A DNA stretch of 64,000 bases from NCBI RefSeq assembly GCF_000019805.1, contig NC_010525.1:248001-312000 (forward strand), given 5' to 3'. The notes beneath the pieces were generated by a model. That model was not told where the DNA came from and did not search any database. It saw nothing but the letters and a program-made list of their open reading frames with translations. Every line of letters begins with the position of its first letter. The stretch's first letter is position 1. The DNA comes from Pyrobaculum neutrophilum V24Sta (GTDB lineage Archaea > Thermoproteota > Thermoprotei > Thermoproteales > Thermoproteaceae). The position numbers and the translations under genes are program-made. Shown in pieces: positions 24,829 through 33,270 of this stretch.

Positions 24829-25583
24829 TCCCCCCAACACATCCCCGGTACAGATCCCTACTGGAGAGGGAGAAAATCGTGGAGGGGGCCAGGGAGGGCT
24901 ACGTCGCCCTCCAGGGCCTGATCGCGCAGGGGAGGGGGGAGTGCTTCGATTACCTAATCGGCGAGGAGACCCAGCCCTTCGCCCAGAGGGCCATAGAGGC
25001 GGCCGCCGCCGCCCTCCTAGCCGCGAGGCGCCCGGTAATCAGCGTAAACGGAAACGTAGCCGCCCTAGCCCCCGGCGACGTGGTGCGGCTGGCCAAGGCC
25101 GTCCCAGCGCTAATAGAGGTCAACCTCTTCTACCGGACGCGGGAGCGGGAGAAGAAGATAGCCGAGATACTGAGGAGACACGGCGCCGAGGAGGTCCTCG
25201 GCGTGGGAGAAGACGCCGCCTGCACAATACCGGAGCTCTTCAGCGAGCGGAGGAGGGTAAGCTGCCGAGGCATATACACCGCCGACGTGGTCCTCGTCCC
25301 CCTAGAAGACGGCGATAGGACGGAGGCCCTCAGGAAGATGGGCAAGACCGTAATCGCCATAGACCTCAACCCCCTGAGCAGAACAGCCCGCGCCGCCAGC
25401 ATCACTATAGTGGACAACGTCACCAGAGCCCTCCCCCGCCTCGTAGAAGCGGTAGAAAACCTCAAAAAAGACCGTAGCCAGATACAGGACATCCTCGCCA
25501 GATACAACAACAGCGCCGTGCTGGCGGAGGCCCTACTCCACATAAAAACAAGACTAGAAAAAATAGCCTCAGAGATGCTATAG
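24825..25583 (+). CDS. 4-phosphopantoate--beta-alanine ligase (phosphopantothenate synthetase)
   Basis: 252 residues. HPRYRSLLEREKIVEGAREG, GLIAQGRGECFDYLIGEET and VISVNGNVAALAPGDVV are the conserved N-terminal series of the archaeal enzyme, which replaces bacterial PanC. It condenses 4-phosphopantoate with beta-alanine. The beta-alanine could come from PanD, encoded at the right edge of this window. Overlaps panB by four bases. Confidence 0.92.
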   Translation: MIPPTHPRYRSLLEREKIVEGAREGYVALQGLIAQGRGECFDYLIGEETQPFAQRAIEAAAAALLAARRPVISVNGNVAALAPGDVVRLAKAVPALIEVNLFYRTREREKKIAEILRRHGAEEVLGVGEDAACTIPELFSERRRVSCRGIYTADVVLVPLEDGDRTEALRKMGKTVIAIDLNPLSRTARAASITIVDNVTRALPRLVEAVENLKKDRSQIQDILARYNNSAVLAEALLHIKTRLEKIASEML

Positions 25584-25949
25584 GCCACCCTCAGCAGTCT
25601 GCCCCAAGCCATCGCCCCAGCGGTCGCCGATCCGCACGTGGCCCCGCCCGCGCCTTCGCCGGTTGCGATAGGGCGGGAGGCGCCGTCCCCCGGGGGCGTC
25701 GAGATACGAAAAGAACCCGGATCCGCCTCTCGCTACGCGTGAGAGCCTCTGGGGAGACATACAAACGGCGGCCGGCAGATCGCCGCCTAGGGCTGGTGGA
25801 TGCGCCGTGGGTCCCGGTTTACCACACAGCCCTACCCCAACAAATTCCAGACGTCGGCTGGTTTATGAGAAAAGGCGTCTATGAATTTAAGGGCGGCCGC
25901 CGGGATAGAGGCCACTTCGCCTTTCTCCCTCTGCCCTCTTCCGCGCCGG
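25584..25949. other. Intergenic region, nothing recognised
   Basis: 366 bases between two convergent transcripts. I found no gene, tRNA, paired C/D boxes or repeat that I can support. AATTTAAGG near 25884 could be a TATA element but no clear product follows. Confidence 0.4.
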
Positions 25950-26798
25950 CTAACGTTTATTTCTGACGGCGTTTGCCAGATAGACGCCGGCTACCGCCAA
26001 GGCCATCCCCGCCATCTGGAGGCTCGTCAGCGGCTCCTTCAGCACTATCCAGGACAGAGCGCTGGTTATCGCGGGCAGGAGCGGTAGCATGTAGGCAGCG
26101 GAGGGCCCCATCGACTTAACCGCCGAGTTCCACGACGCGTAAGCCAGAGCCCCCGGCACTAGTGCTATGTAGACCACCAGCGGGGCGAATTGGAGGGGTA
26201 TTGCTAGGTTGCTTATCGGCAACGCCAAGGCCATCGCCGCTGTGCCGAGGAGGGAGGACCAGGCCATGGCCTCCACGGGGCTGTACCTCCTGTACAGCCT
26301 CCCAACTCTTAGCGTGTAGAGAGACCACGAGATGGCGGAGCCGAGGGCCATGAGCGCACCCAGCGCCTCGCCAGACCCCCTCGGCGCCAGGATCAGATAG
26401 GCTCCTAGAACAGACAGCGCGACTCCCAGAGACCTCACGGGCGAGGCCCTCTCGGCTCTTAGGGCGACCCCCACCATATATGTGATGGGGCTCGAAAAGA
26501 CCACAAAGAGTGAGGCGGTTGCCGCGTCTATGAAGTGGAGCGAGGAGTACAGGAGGGCGTTGAAGAGCGCCACTCCCAACAAGCCTGAGACGGCTAGATC
26601 TTTCAACTGCCCCTTGTACCTGGGGAGGCCGGCCATCAAGAAGAGGACCGGCGTCGCTATGGCGAAGCGGACAAGCGTAAGCCCGAGGGGATCCACGCCG
26701 GCCGTCCCCAGGGCTCTGCCGACAAGGTAGTTAGTGCTCCACGCCGCCACCGAGAAAAGGCCGTAGCCGACTCCCTTGAGGTCGATGTTGCCCACCAC
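25950..26798 (-). CDS. EamA/DMT-family drug-metabolite transporter
   Basis: 282 residues, ten hydrophobic helices in two repeats of five. Each repeat ends with the EamA pattern: SLGVALSVLGAYLILAPRG near residue 125 and LQMAGMALAVAGVYLANAV at the C-terminus, each preceded by a conserved Pro-Glu/acidic turn (LKEPLTSLQ). Start taken at GTG 26798; GTG 26795 is equally possible. Substrate unknown (amino acids, nucleosides and drugs are known for the family). Stands alone between two non-coding stretches. Confidence 0.85.
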   Translation of the reverse strand: MVGNIDLKGVGYGLFSVAAWSTNYLVGRALGTAGVDPLGLTLVRFAIATPVLFLMAGLPRYKGQLKDLAVSGLLGVALFNALLYSSLHFIDAATASLFVVFSSPITYMVGVALRAERASPVRSLGVALSVLGAYLILAPRGSGEALGALMALGSAISWSLYTLRVGRLYRRYSPVEAMAWSSLLGTAAMALALPISNLAIPLQFAPLVVYIALVPGALAYASWNSAVKSMGPSAAYMLPLLPAITSALSWIVLKEPLTSLQMAGMALAVAGVYLANAVRNKR

Positions 26799-27103
26799 CG
26801 CCCCCTATGTTACACCGGCCTTCCCTGGGCCGCCGGGGCGTCCCCAAAGCCGCAACCTTGGGCGAAAAGGCATCCGGAGAACGGGCTCGGCGACCGGCCA
26901 AGTCCCCAAGGCCTGTTGGCACATGGGCGGAGGGACTTACGAGTTTAAAAGCGTGGTGGAGCAGAAAAACGCTGAGAAACTGACCGGCCTTGGAGATCAG
27001 CCGGCCGCCGAGCCTGTCCGCACGGCCGGTTGTAAACCGCACCCCGCGGCCCCAGTCGCGATTGCGCTGGAGCCCCCAGGTAGACCGAAAGCCGAAAAGG
27101 GGG
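26799..27103. other. Intergenic region, nothing recognised
   Basis: 305 bases. A TTTAAAA box at 26943-26949 on the plus strand suggests a possible promoter, but I see no convincing coding frame or RNA motif after it. Confidence 0.4.
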
Positions 27104-27307
27104 CTACTGGACAAGCGGAACTTTTGCCCTCCTCATGAGCTCTCTAAAGTCGTCGAGGTCAAGCCCGCTTATCTGCTGCGCCCTCCTCAAGTCGCCTGTC
27201 TCGATGTAGTACACAAGGGCCGCTCTAAGTCTCGGGGGCAGGCTCTCTATGAACTGCCAGTCCGCGTGCCTCCGCCTGAGGTCCCTAGCCTCTTCTTCAG
27301 ACTCCAT
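27104..27307 (-). CDS. Second antitoxin-like protein (UPF0175-type), duplicate
   Basis: 67 residues from ATG 27307 (a TTG at 27319 is possible). It resembles the antitoxin at 27801-28016 along its whole length: the block EEARDLRRRHADWQFIES is identical, and the end (ALVYYIETGDLRRAQQISGL) is a diverged copy of the same helix-turn-helix. The start overlaps the PIN gene end by 61 bases. It could be a second antitoxin, or a duplicate diverged to bind another toxin. The toxin gene is thus enclosed by two antitoxin genes. Confidence 0.6.
   Translation of the reverse strand: MESEEEARDLRRRHADWQFIESLPPRLRAALVYYIETGDLRRAQQISGLDLDDFRELMRRAKVPLVQ
27241..27292. repeat. 52-bp perfect direct repeat, copy 1
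   Basis: Identical over 52 bases to 27938-27989. It lies in the second antitoxin gene and in the last codons of the PIN gene. Flanking bases differ. The two copies are about 700 bases apart and enclose the toxin gene. Confidence 0.95.
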
Positions 27308-27801
27308 ACATATTCCCAATCTCTCCTCCTAAATAAGTGTAGCGTCTCCCGCTCGTATCGCCTGAGCTCTTCCTCTATGTCTCGCACTAGACCTCTTCTC
27401 CAGCCCTCGACTAAGACCTCGAAGGCCCGCCATACTGTGACGTTGAGGTTTAATACCTGCGGCGCAAAGTAGGCGCCGCCGTTCTCTGTAAGCACAACAT
27501 AGCCGTACATAAGCCCGGCGGCTAAACACACCGCCTCTGGGTAATCCACCGCCTTAAGCGGCCTCCTTCTGCTGGCGGCCATGACCTCCCTTGCCCTAGC
27601 CTCCACCTCCGACGTCTCGGTGAAGAGGGCGAGGGCCCCCTCGGCGAGCTTCTCCGCCACCCAATCCACGGCCGGCGGGTGTTTTATCTCCCTAAGGACC
27701 GACTCCGGTATGTGTACAACGTCGAAGATGCGAAACAGCAGATCTCTGCCTCCGTACCTACTCCAGTCTATTAGGAAGGAGGCGTCCGCTATGGCCTCCA
27801 T
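27247..27801 (-). CDS. PIN-domain protein, probable VapC-like toxin (DUF3368-type)
   Basis: 184 residues. ADASFLIDWSRYG at the start contains the first catalytic Asp; IPESVLREI near residue 35 holds a conserved Glu; KAVDYPEAVCLAAGLMYGYV near residue 83 holds further acids and VLTENGG near 104 the last acidic position. These would bind Mg2+ in an RNase active site. The C-terminal 50 residues are basic and have no clear counterpart in short PIN toxins. The start overlaps the antitoxin stop (TAATG), which is typical of toxin-antitoxin pairs. Confidence 0.75.
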   Translation of the reverse strand: MEAIADASFLIDWSRYGGRDLLFRIFDVVHIPESVLREIKHPPAVDWVAEKLAEGALALFTETSEVEARAREVMAASRRRPLKAVDYPEAVCLAAGLMYGYVVLTENGGAYFAPQVLNLNVTVWRAFEVLVEGWRRGLVRDIEEELRRYERETLHLFRRRDWEYVWSLKKRLGTSGGGTRTGSS

Positions 27802-28016
27802 TAGGTGACGCTTGGAATCCTCGCTCTGATCCTCAGCTCGTTGAACTCGTCCACCGTCATGCCTGCTATTCGGGAGGCGACGTATATATCGCCGGTTTCC
27901 ACGTAGTATTTAAGAGCCGCCCTCAGCTTAGGCGGCTGGCTCTCTATGAACTGCCAGTCCGCGTGCCTCCGCCTGAGGTCCCTAGCCTCCTCGAGGGCCT
28001 TTAGGGCCTCCTCCAC
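27801..28016 (-). CDS. Antitoxin-like DNA-binding protein (UPF0175-type)
   Basis: 71 residues from GTG 28016; the frame is open to 28133 but that part lies inside cimA and is low-complexity. The second half, ALKYYVETGDIYVASRIAGM followed by TVDEFNELRIRARIP, has the pattern of UPF0175 antitoxins (helix-turn-helix beginning with an A..AG.s..EF motif). ATTAAAGA near 28034-28041 may be its promoter, inside the end of cimA. It is translationally coupled to the PIN toxin. Confidence 0.65.
   Translation of the reverse strand: MEEALKALEEARDLRRRHADWQFIESQPPKLRAALKYYVETGDIYVASRIAGMTVDEFNELRIRARIPSVT
27938..27989. repeat. 52-bp perfect direct repeat, copy 2
   Basis: Identical over 52 bases to 27241-27292, in the first antitoxin gene. 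Encodes the residues AREARDLRRRHADWQFIES-type block shared by both antitoxins. Confidence 0.95.
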
Positions 28017-29613
28017 GTGTTCTCCACCGCGCGTGTCTTTAATTCTTTTGTCTGGAGGGCGAAGTCGTAGCCGTCTACGAGGGCCTTTATGGACGCCATG
28101 ACTATGTTGCTGGAGACCCCCACCGTCCGCCATATCCTGTCGCCGTTGCCGAACTCCACGGTGACTCTGACGATGCTCTCTGTGCTCTTCACCGAGCTGG
28201 GGAGGACCACCCTGTAGTCCCTTAGGGCCACCGGCCTTAGCTCTGGGAAGGACACGGTGAGGGCCCTCCTCAGGGCTACGTCAATGGCGTGGACCGGCCC
28301 CACGCCCTCCCCCGCCTCCAGCCTCTCCTCGCCGTCGACCCACACCTTAACTATGGCGTAGGCCGCCTCGCCCGGCCCAGTCACCACCCTCCACTCCACA
28401 ACCCTGAACCTCTCCCTGTAGAGGCCTAGGTGCCTCATGAGTATGAGAAGGGCGGAGGCGGGGGCTAGGTCGAAGGAGTAGCCCTCCCTCTCCAGCCTCT
28501 TTATCTCTTCCAGCGCCTTCCTCACAGCGTCGTGCCGCTTGTCCAGGGGGATCCCCAGCTCCTCGGCAGCCTTCACCACCACGCTCGCGCCCCCGGCCAC
28601 CTCGGACACCACGAATACCCTCCTGTTGCCCACCAGCGCCGGGTCTATGTGTTCATACGCCCTCGGCACCTTCATGACGGCGTCTGCGTGGACGCCCCCC
28701 TTGTGGGCAAAGGCGAACTCGCCTATGTACGGCTGGTAGGGGTTGGGCTGCGCCCCCAGCGCCTCGTAGACAAGCCTAGACACCTCCCTGAGGCGGCTGT
28801 ACTTCACGGGAGGCGGCTCGTCCCGCAGAACCCTAAACCCCATCTTGAGCTCCAGCGTTGGGAGGACGGCTGTGAGGTCGGCGTTGCCCGTCCGCTCGCC
28901 GACTCCGTTGACGGTCCCCTGGACGTGTCTAGCGCCGGCGGCCACGGCCATGAGGGTGTTGGCCACGGCGCAACCGATGTCGTTGTGCATGTGGGCGCCC
29001 AGCGCCATGGCGGGGAACCTCCTCCTCACCTCGGCAGTGATTCTGTACACCTCATGCGGCGGGGTGCCGCCGTTTGTGTCGGCGAGGACCACCACCCTGG
29101 CGCCGGCTCTCCACGCCGCCTCTATGGAGGCGAGGGCGGCCTCGGGGTCCTCCTGGTACCCCTGGTAGAAGTGCTCGGCGTCGTACACCACCTCCATGCC
29201 GTGCTCCCTCAGGTACTCCACGCTCTCCGCGATCATGGACAGGTTCTCCTCCCAGGTGGTCTCCAGCACCTTCTCCACGTGGAGGGTCCAGCTCTTGCCG
29301 AATATGACAGCAACAGGCACGTCGGCCTTAACGATGGAGTTGAGGCTCTCGTCGTCTTTCGGCCGCACGTTTTTACGCCTGGTGCTCCCGAAGGCCGCCA
29401 GCTTCGCCCGCGTGAGGGAGTACTCCCTCATAGCCTTGAAGAAGTCGTAGTCCTTGGGGTTGGAGTAGGGCCACCCGCCCTCTATATAGTCCACCCCCAG
29501 CTCGTCCAGCTTAAGGGCGACCCTTATCTTGTCCTGGAGGGTGAAGGAGACGCTTGCGCCTTGTGAGCCATCTCGGAGGGTCGTGTCTAGAACTTCTACA
29601 TAATCCCCGGCAT
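28001..29613 (-). CDS. cimA: Citramalate/2-isopropylmalate synthase family enzyme, frameshifted near start
   Basis: The long frame 28001-29494 begins, at its first available start codon, inside the catalytic barrel. Upstream, in the same frame, the sequence encodes VEVLDTTLRDGSQGASVSF, the essential metal- and substrate-binding start of the family, but no start codon precedes it. A TATA box at 29632-29643 points to ATG 29613, which is one base out of frame: ATG CCG GGG ATT ATG TAG. One additional G in the GGGG at 29605-29608 would give M-P-G-D-Y-V-E-V-L-D. The rest is intact: GAHMHNDIGCAVANTLMAV holds the metal His pair, and the C-terminal allosteric domain is present. About 535 residues fits citramalate synthase of the long GSU-type; the product would lead to isoleucine (or leucine). 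Confidence 0.85.
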
Positions 29614-29631
29614 AGCTATAGAGAAAAAGTG

Positions 29632-29643
29632 GGATATATAAAC
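29632..29643 (-). promoter_or_regulatory. TATA box of cimA
   Basis: TTTATATATCCC on the minus strand. Its centre is about 26 bases before ATG 29613, which is the evidence for that start codon and hence for the frameshift just after it. Confidence 0.6.
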
Positions 29644-29661
29644 CTTTGGAAAAAGGGGGGG

Positions 29662-30765
29662 TTACTCCACTGTGGGCACCTCGGCGAGGAACCTCCTATA
29701 TAGGGCGTAGAAGGCGGCAGTGGTGAACACCACTATCGCCAGAACTAGAAAAGCCAGTATTACGTTGACGGCGGGCATCGGGATGTCCATGTAGAAGTTG
29801 GCGAAGAGGTCGGCGGGGAGACCCTTGTCGCCCACGATCACGAGGTTGGGGTAGCGGGCGCCGTCGTTGAGTATCTCACCGAGCGCCACCACGAAGAGGG
29901 CCAGGGGGCCGAGGAACTTCACATGCGGCGCGACTGCGCCGGCCTTAGCCGCCCTAAGCGCCGTGTATCCCAGCGCCAGTAGGGCAACCACGGCGGCTAG
30001 CTTCACGGCGAAAATGGGCAGGAAGGTGGAGTTGACCGCCTGGTAGAGAAGCGGCGAGTAGACGCCGAGGGAATACCAATACAGTGGCCCGAATAGGAGC
30101 TGGGCTGTGAGCAGGCCGAAGCCGAATGTGAGGCCGACCTTCACGCCGCGGGGGTCCTTCTCAAGCGCCATGAGGCTGGCCACCACGAAGCCTCCGGTTG
30201 ATATGACGGCGGCCACCGTATGTAGGTAGAGCGTCCAGAAGAGCGGATTGCCGTAGGCCATCCAGCCGGGGTTTGCCCCAGTCTGGAGGTAGTAGCCGAT
30301 GGCCTGTGGATGGTTGATCTCGGCGAATATGGCGCGGAAGCCGAAGGGAATGCCGAAGCCGGATAGAGCCATTATCCACATGACGATGGAGTGGGACCTG
30401 GGGGATATCTTGCCCCATGTGTACCAGCTGATGGCGATGGCGGGTATCCTCACCATTATGGAGGCTATCGCTATGGAGATGGGTATAAACAGCGTGTTTG
30501 TAGCCAGAGTGGTGACGGCGGTGAAGAAGCCGGCGAGGAAGACCGTAATTATGGTGCCCCACACGCCGCTGAACAGCTCAGACACTATGAGCACCTTGAA
30601 GGCCTTCCTGGCGAACAGCTCGGCCCACGCGTCGTTGTTCTTGTACGCGATCCACCTGTACAGAGCCGCGATTATGCCGGTGCCGAGCGTCATCGCGGTG
30701 AAGATTATATGTAGCGTGACGGACAGCCCCAGCCCTACGAACCCGACAAATACCGCCTCGTTCAT
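29662..30765 (-). CDS. CydA' : CydA paralogue as second subunit of a bd-type oxidase
   Basis: 367 residues, about nine helices. It resembles CydA rather than CydB: SVTLHIIFTAMTLGTGIIAA near residue 15 matches the heme-ligand helix of CydA, LYLHTVAAVISTGGFVVASL near residue 178 matches the second His helix (KxxHTxxAGYVTGxxFV), and EILNDGARYPNLVIVG near residue 305 sits where CydA has EIGRQPWxVYG. The last motif is decayed. It is co-translated with the full CydA (4-base overlap). Archaeal oxidases of the CydA plus CydA' type have been described in Thermoproteales relatives; I place this pair there by motif and context. Confidence 0.75.
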   Translation of the reverse strand: MNEAVFVGFVGLGLSVTLHIIFTAMTLGTGIIAALYRWIAYKNNDAWAELFARKAFKVLIVSELFSGVWGTIITVFLAGFFTAVTTLATNTLFIPISIAIASIMVRIPAIAISWYTWGKISPRSHSIVMWIMALSGFGIPFGFRAIFAEINHPQAIGYYLQTGANPGWMAYGNPLFWTLYLHTVAAVISTGGFVVASLMALEKDPRGVKVGLTFGFGLLTAQLLFGPLYWYSLGVYSPLLYQAVNSTFLPIFAVKLAAVVALLALGYTALRAAKAGAVAPHVKFLGPLALFVVALGEILNDGARYPNLVIVGDKGLPADLFANFYMDIPMPAVNVILAFLVLAIVVFTTAAFYALYRRFLAEVPTVE

Positions 30766-32354
30766 GGGCTCTGCCCGGCGCCCTTCTTCAGAAGTTCTAG
30801 GAACTTGTACTCCCTAGTGGCCACCAGATACATGGCGTACAAGCCGCCAAGGTTCACCGCCAGGACCACCAGGTATAGAATAGCCAAGAAGCCGGGGCTT
30901 GTGGCGTAGGGCACCGGCGTCACCAGCTCAGAGGGGTAGAGCAGGCCGTATACCGTCCATGGCTTGCGGCCGATCTCTCTCACCGCCCACCCAGCCACAG
31001 CCGGGATGACTGTGCCGAGGACCAGCAGGAGGGCCAGTATAAACACCCTCCTCCTCTCGTCTCCAAACAACTTGGCGATGGCTGTGGCTATGGCGGAGAG
31101 GCCCGGCACTCTGTAGAAGTAGAAGAAGAGGACGGCGGCCGCCAAACCGCCTATGATGGCGAATGCTACCTTTGTGTAGTACGTGGTGTGGATTAGCGGC
31201 ATGTAGGCCTCGGCCCTCTGGACGTCGGCGAGGCACAGGTCGGCCAGCTTGACGGAGGCGACTCCGGATAGGTCGATGGACTTGCCCGCCAACTGTAGCG
31301 TCGAGGGTAGGCCGAGCGCCTTGGCTAGATCGCCCACAGTCTTGTTGCCGTGGCTGAGGCACGCTTGTTTAAACTGGTCGAAGCCCACGATGGGCTTGTT
31401 GGGGTCGCCGTAGGCGATGAGGCCGAGGATGGGGTCGGTGAAGGTCTTCTCGGCGCCCTCCATAAGCGCGAACTTGGTGGGGTTGTACTCCACCACCATC
31501 TCGCCCATGAAGTGGGCCACGATCGGAGCCTGGATAACGAACAACACGGCGAAGGCCCCGGCGAGCGGCTTCACAATCTTCAGGTACTTGGCGTCCCCAG
31601 TCTTGAAGTACCTATAGGCCCAGCCGGCCGTCGCCACTGCCATGCCTATCAAAATAGCCGCCAGGATGTTGTGGAAAACCGATGCAAGGGCGTATGGGCT
31701 GTACATAGCCACCATCGGGTCCTTGAGCACTATGCCCACCTCCTTAGCCACGCCGGGCTTCTCAACTATGAGCGAGATGGGCTGGCCCGTGGCCACGGCT
31801 GCGAGCTTCACGGCCACGAGCTTGGGCACGTCCACGGCGGTGGGGCCGTACTCCGGCATGAAGGGATACAGCGCCTTCGCCACGGGGCCTGTGCCCCAGG
31901 GCGCCTGCATCCAGCTGTTCACAGCTGTGATCAAGACGCCGGAGAAGTAGGCGAAGGCCGCATACAGGGCGAGGATGGCCATGCTGACCGGCGGCCTCAC
32001 CCTGCCCAGCGTAACTATAAACAGGACCAGGAAGGCGATCTCGTTGGCGAAGGCTATAAGCTCAAGAGCTAGGGGGGCGAAGGCGAAGGTGGCTATCGCC
32101 AAGTTTACGCCGGGCCAGATCTGGACAAGCCCGAACTCCACAAGGGTGCCCGTGATGGCGCCGAGGGCGAAGTTTACGCCGAGGACTGCGGTCATCAAGC
32201 GGGCCGCCTTGTAGTAGTCCTTGTCGCCGGTCCTCCACCACTTCCAGAGCATTATGCCGATCGCCACCGGCAGGCCAAAAGTCAGCGATATAAACACGCC
32301 GTGGAAATATATCCCCAACGCGCTTACATGTAGAAGCGGGTTTGGATCCGGCAT
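30762..32354 (-). CDS. cydA: Cytochrome bd-type oxidase subunit I
   Basis: 530 residues, about ten helices. Heme-ligand helix GIYFHGVFISLTFGLPVAI near residue 15, the NSWMQAPWGT motif near 150, second His helix SVFHNILAAILIGMAVATAG near 218, Met-containing MGEMVVEYNPTKFALMEG near 285, a Q-loop with Cys-rich insert (about 320-375), and WAVREIGRKPWTVYGLL near 470, the family's GRQPW motif with Lys for Gln. It oxidises quinol and reduces O2 at the membrane. An oxygen reductase near a sulfite reductase cluster suggests either micro-aerobic respiration or O2 protection. Confidence 0.88.
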   Translation of the reverse strand: MPDPNPLLHVSALGIYFHGVFISLTFGLPVAIGIMLWKWWRTGDKDYYKAARLMTAVLGVNFALGAITGTLVEFGLVQIWPGVNLAIATFAFAPLALELIAFANEIAFLVLFIVTLGRVRPPVSMAILALYAAFAYFSGVLITAVNSWMQAPWGTGPVAKALYPFMPEYGPTAVDVPKLVAVKLAAVATGQPISLIVEKPGVAKEVGIVLKDPMVAMYSPYALASVFHNILAAILIGMAVATAGWAYRYFKTGDAKYLKIVKPLAGAFAVLFVIQAPIVAHFMGEMVVEYNPTKFALMEGAEKTFTDPILGLIAYGDPNKPIVGFDQFKQACLSHGNKTVGDLAKALGLPSTLQLAGKSIDLSGVASVKLADLCLADVQRAEAYMPLIHTTYYTKVAFAIIGGLAAAVLFFYFYRVPGLSAIATAIAKLFGDERRRVFILALLLVLGTVIPAVAGWAVREIGRKPWTVYGLLYPSELVTPVPYATSPGFLAILYLVVLAVNLGGLYAMYLVATREYKFLELLKKGAGQSP

Positions 32355-32802
32355 GTATAAAGAAATGAACGGTTTTTTTAAGTTTTTCCAGGAAAATGTT
32401 CAGCGAACTCGGCAGTCTTCACCACTCTGGACAACCTACTCATCACAACAGAAGTGAGCATATGTGCCTTATGAACAGTTGTAGAACATCCTGGCATCAA
32501 GAAACGGCATCTCCCTTTTCCGTGGACGCTGGCAAAGGGCTTGAACAATGCCGTATGCCTACGGCGGTGGGGGGCACCCCGGGAGGCTGGCTTTGCTCCC
32601 CACGCCTGAGACATCTTGCGCGCAGATAGGGACGTGGGCGATGGGCCTCAATACGCGTGGCGACAAATACGGCCTGGATAGACGGTAAGACTTAGCGAGA
32701 TCTATGCCCTGTCGCCTAAGGCTTTTCTGTTTTCCATAGCCGCGTGTCGCACGGCCACGCGTCGCGGCGGGCATCTATATAAATCCGGCGTCTCATGGTG
32801 GC
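32355..32802. other. Intergenic region: cydA promoter, guide RNA, CoxG promoter
   Basis: CTTAAAAAAACC (minus, about 32377-32388) is the likely cydA TATA box, and CTATATAAATCC (plus, about 32774-32785) that of the CoxG-like gene. A C/D box RNA candidate lies at 32396-32452. Around 32585-32602 the sequence GGCTGGCTTTGCTCCCCA recurs with two changes at 36445-36462. Confidence 0.5.
32396..32452 (-). ncRNA. Candidate C/D box guide RNA between cydA and the CoxG-like gene
   Basis: Minus strand: perfect box C GTGATGA (32440-32446) and box D CTGA (32400-32403), span 47 bases. Inside are a D'-like CAGA and a C'-like GTGGTGA, leaving guides of about 10 and 15 bases. Lies in a gene-free stretch. Confidence 0.55.
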
Positions 32803-33240
32803 GTGCAGGTGGTTGAGTCGGGCGAGTTCGCGGTTGGCAAGCCCCCGGAGGAGGTGGTTAAGGTCCTTAGCGACCCGGCGGCAGTGGCCCGCCTTATCCC
32901 GGGCGTTGGCGAGGTGAGGGAGGCAGGGGGGGAGTATGTGGGGGAGGCGGCCGTGAGGTTGGGCCACCTTTCTGGCAAGATGAAGGCGAGGTTTAGATAT
33001 GCCGAGGTGAGGAGAGATGGTGTTGTCGTCGTGGGGAGGGCGGAGGGGATGCAGACCACGGCGGATTTCAAAATCGCAGTGGACGTCCAGCCAGGCGGGG
33101 GCGGGGGGTCGCTGGTGAGGTGGCGCTTCGAGGGCAGTGCGAGGGGGCTCGCCGCCTCCCTCGCGCCCTCCCTCGTCAGAGATGCGCTGAGGAGGATCGC
33201 CGCCGAGACGGCTAAGAACCTGGCGGCGGTCCTCTCGTAG
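32803..33240 (+). CDS. CoxG-like SRPBCC-fold protein
   Basis: 145 residues from GTG 32803, leaderless behind CTATATAAATCC. The order of secondary elements and the stretch PPEEVVKVLSDPAAVARLIPGV near residue 13, followed by GEYVGEAAVRLGHLSGKMKARF, match CoxG, the carbon monoxide dehydrogenase subunit G family of the START/SRPBCC fold. In other organisms CoxG takes part in membrane attachment of aerobic CO dehydrogenases or related molybdenum hydroxylases. No such enzyme is encoded next to it, so a partner elsewhere or a generic lipid/quinone-binding role is possible. Confidence 0.8.
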   Translation: MQVVESGEFAVGKPPEEVVKVLSDPAAVARLIPGVGEVREAGGEYVGEAAVRLGHLSGKMKARFRYAEVRRDGVVVVGRAEGMQTTADFKIAVDVQPGGGGGSLVRWRFEGSARGLAASLAPSLVRDALRRIAAETAKNLAAVLS

Positions 33241-33270
33241 CCATTTATAAACCTCCTCTTCTTGCGGAAC

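Noticed and set aside
27801-28133. Longer 110-residue form of the first antitoxin
   Set aside because: The first 39 residues overlap cimA and are unlike the family; GTG 28016 matches the paralogue's start.
29494-29494. GTG 29494 as the start of cimA
   Set aside because: It would drop the DTTLRDG catalytic start that is encoded just upstream in the same frame, and no promoter fits it.
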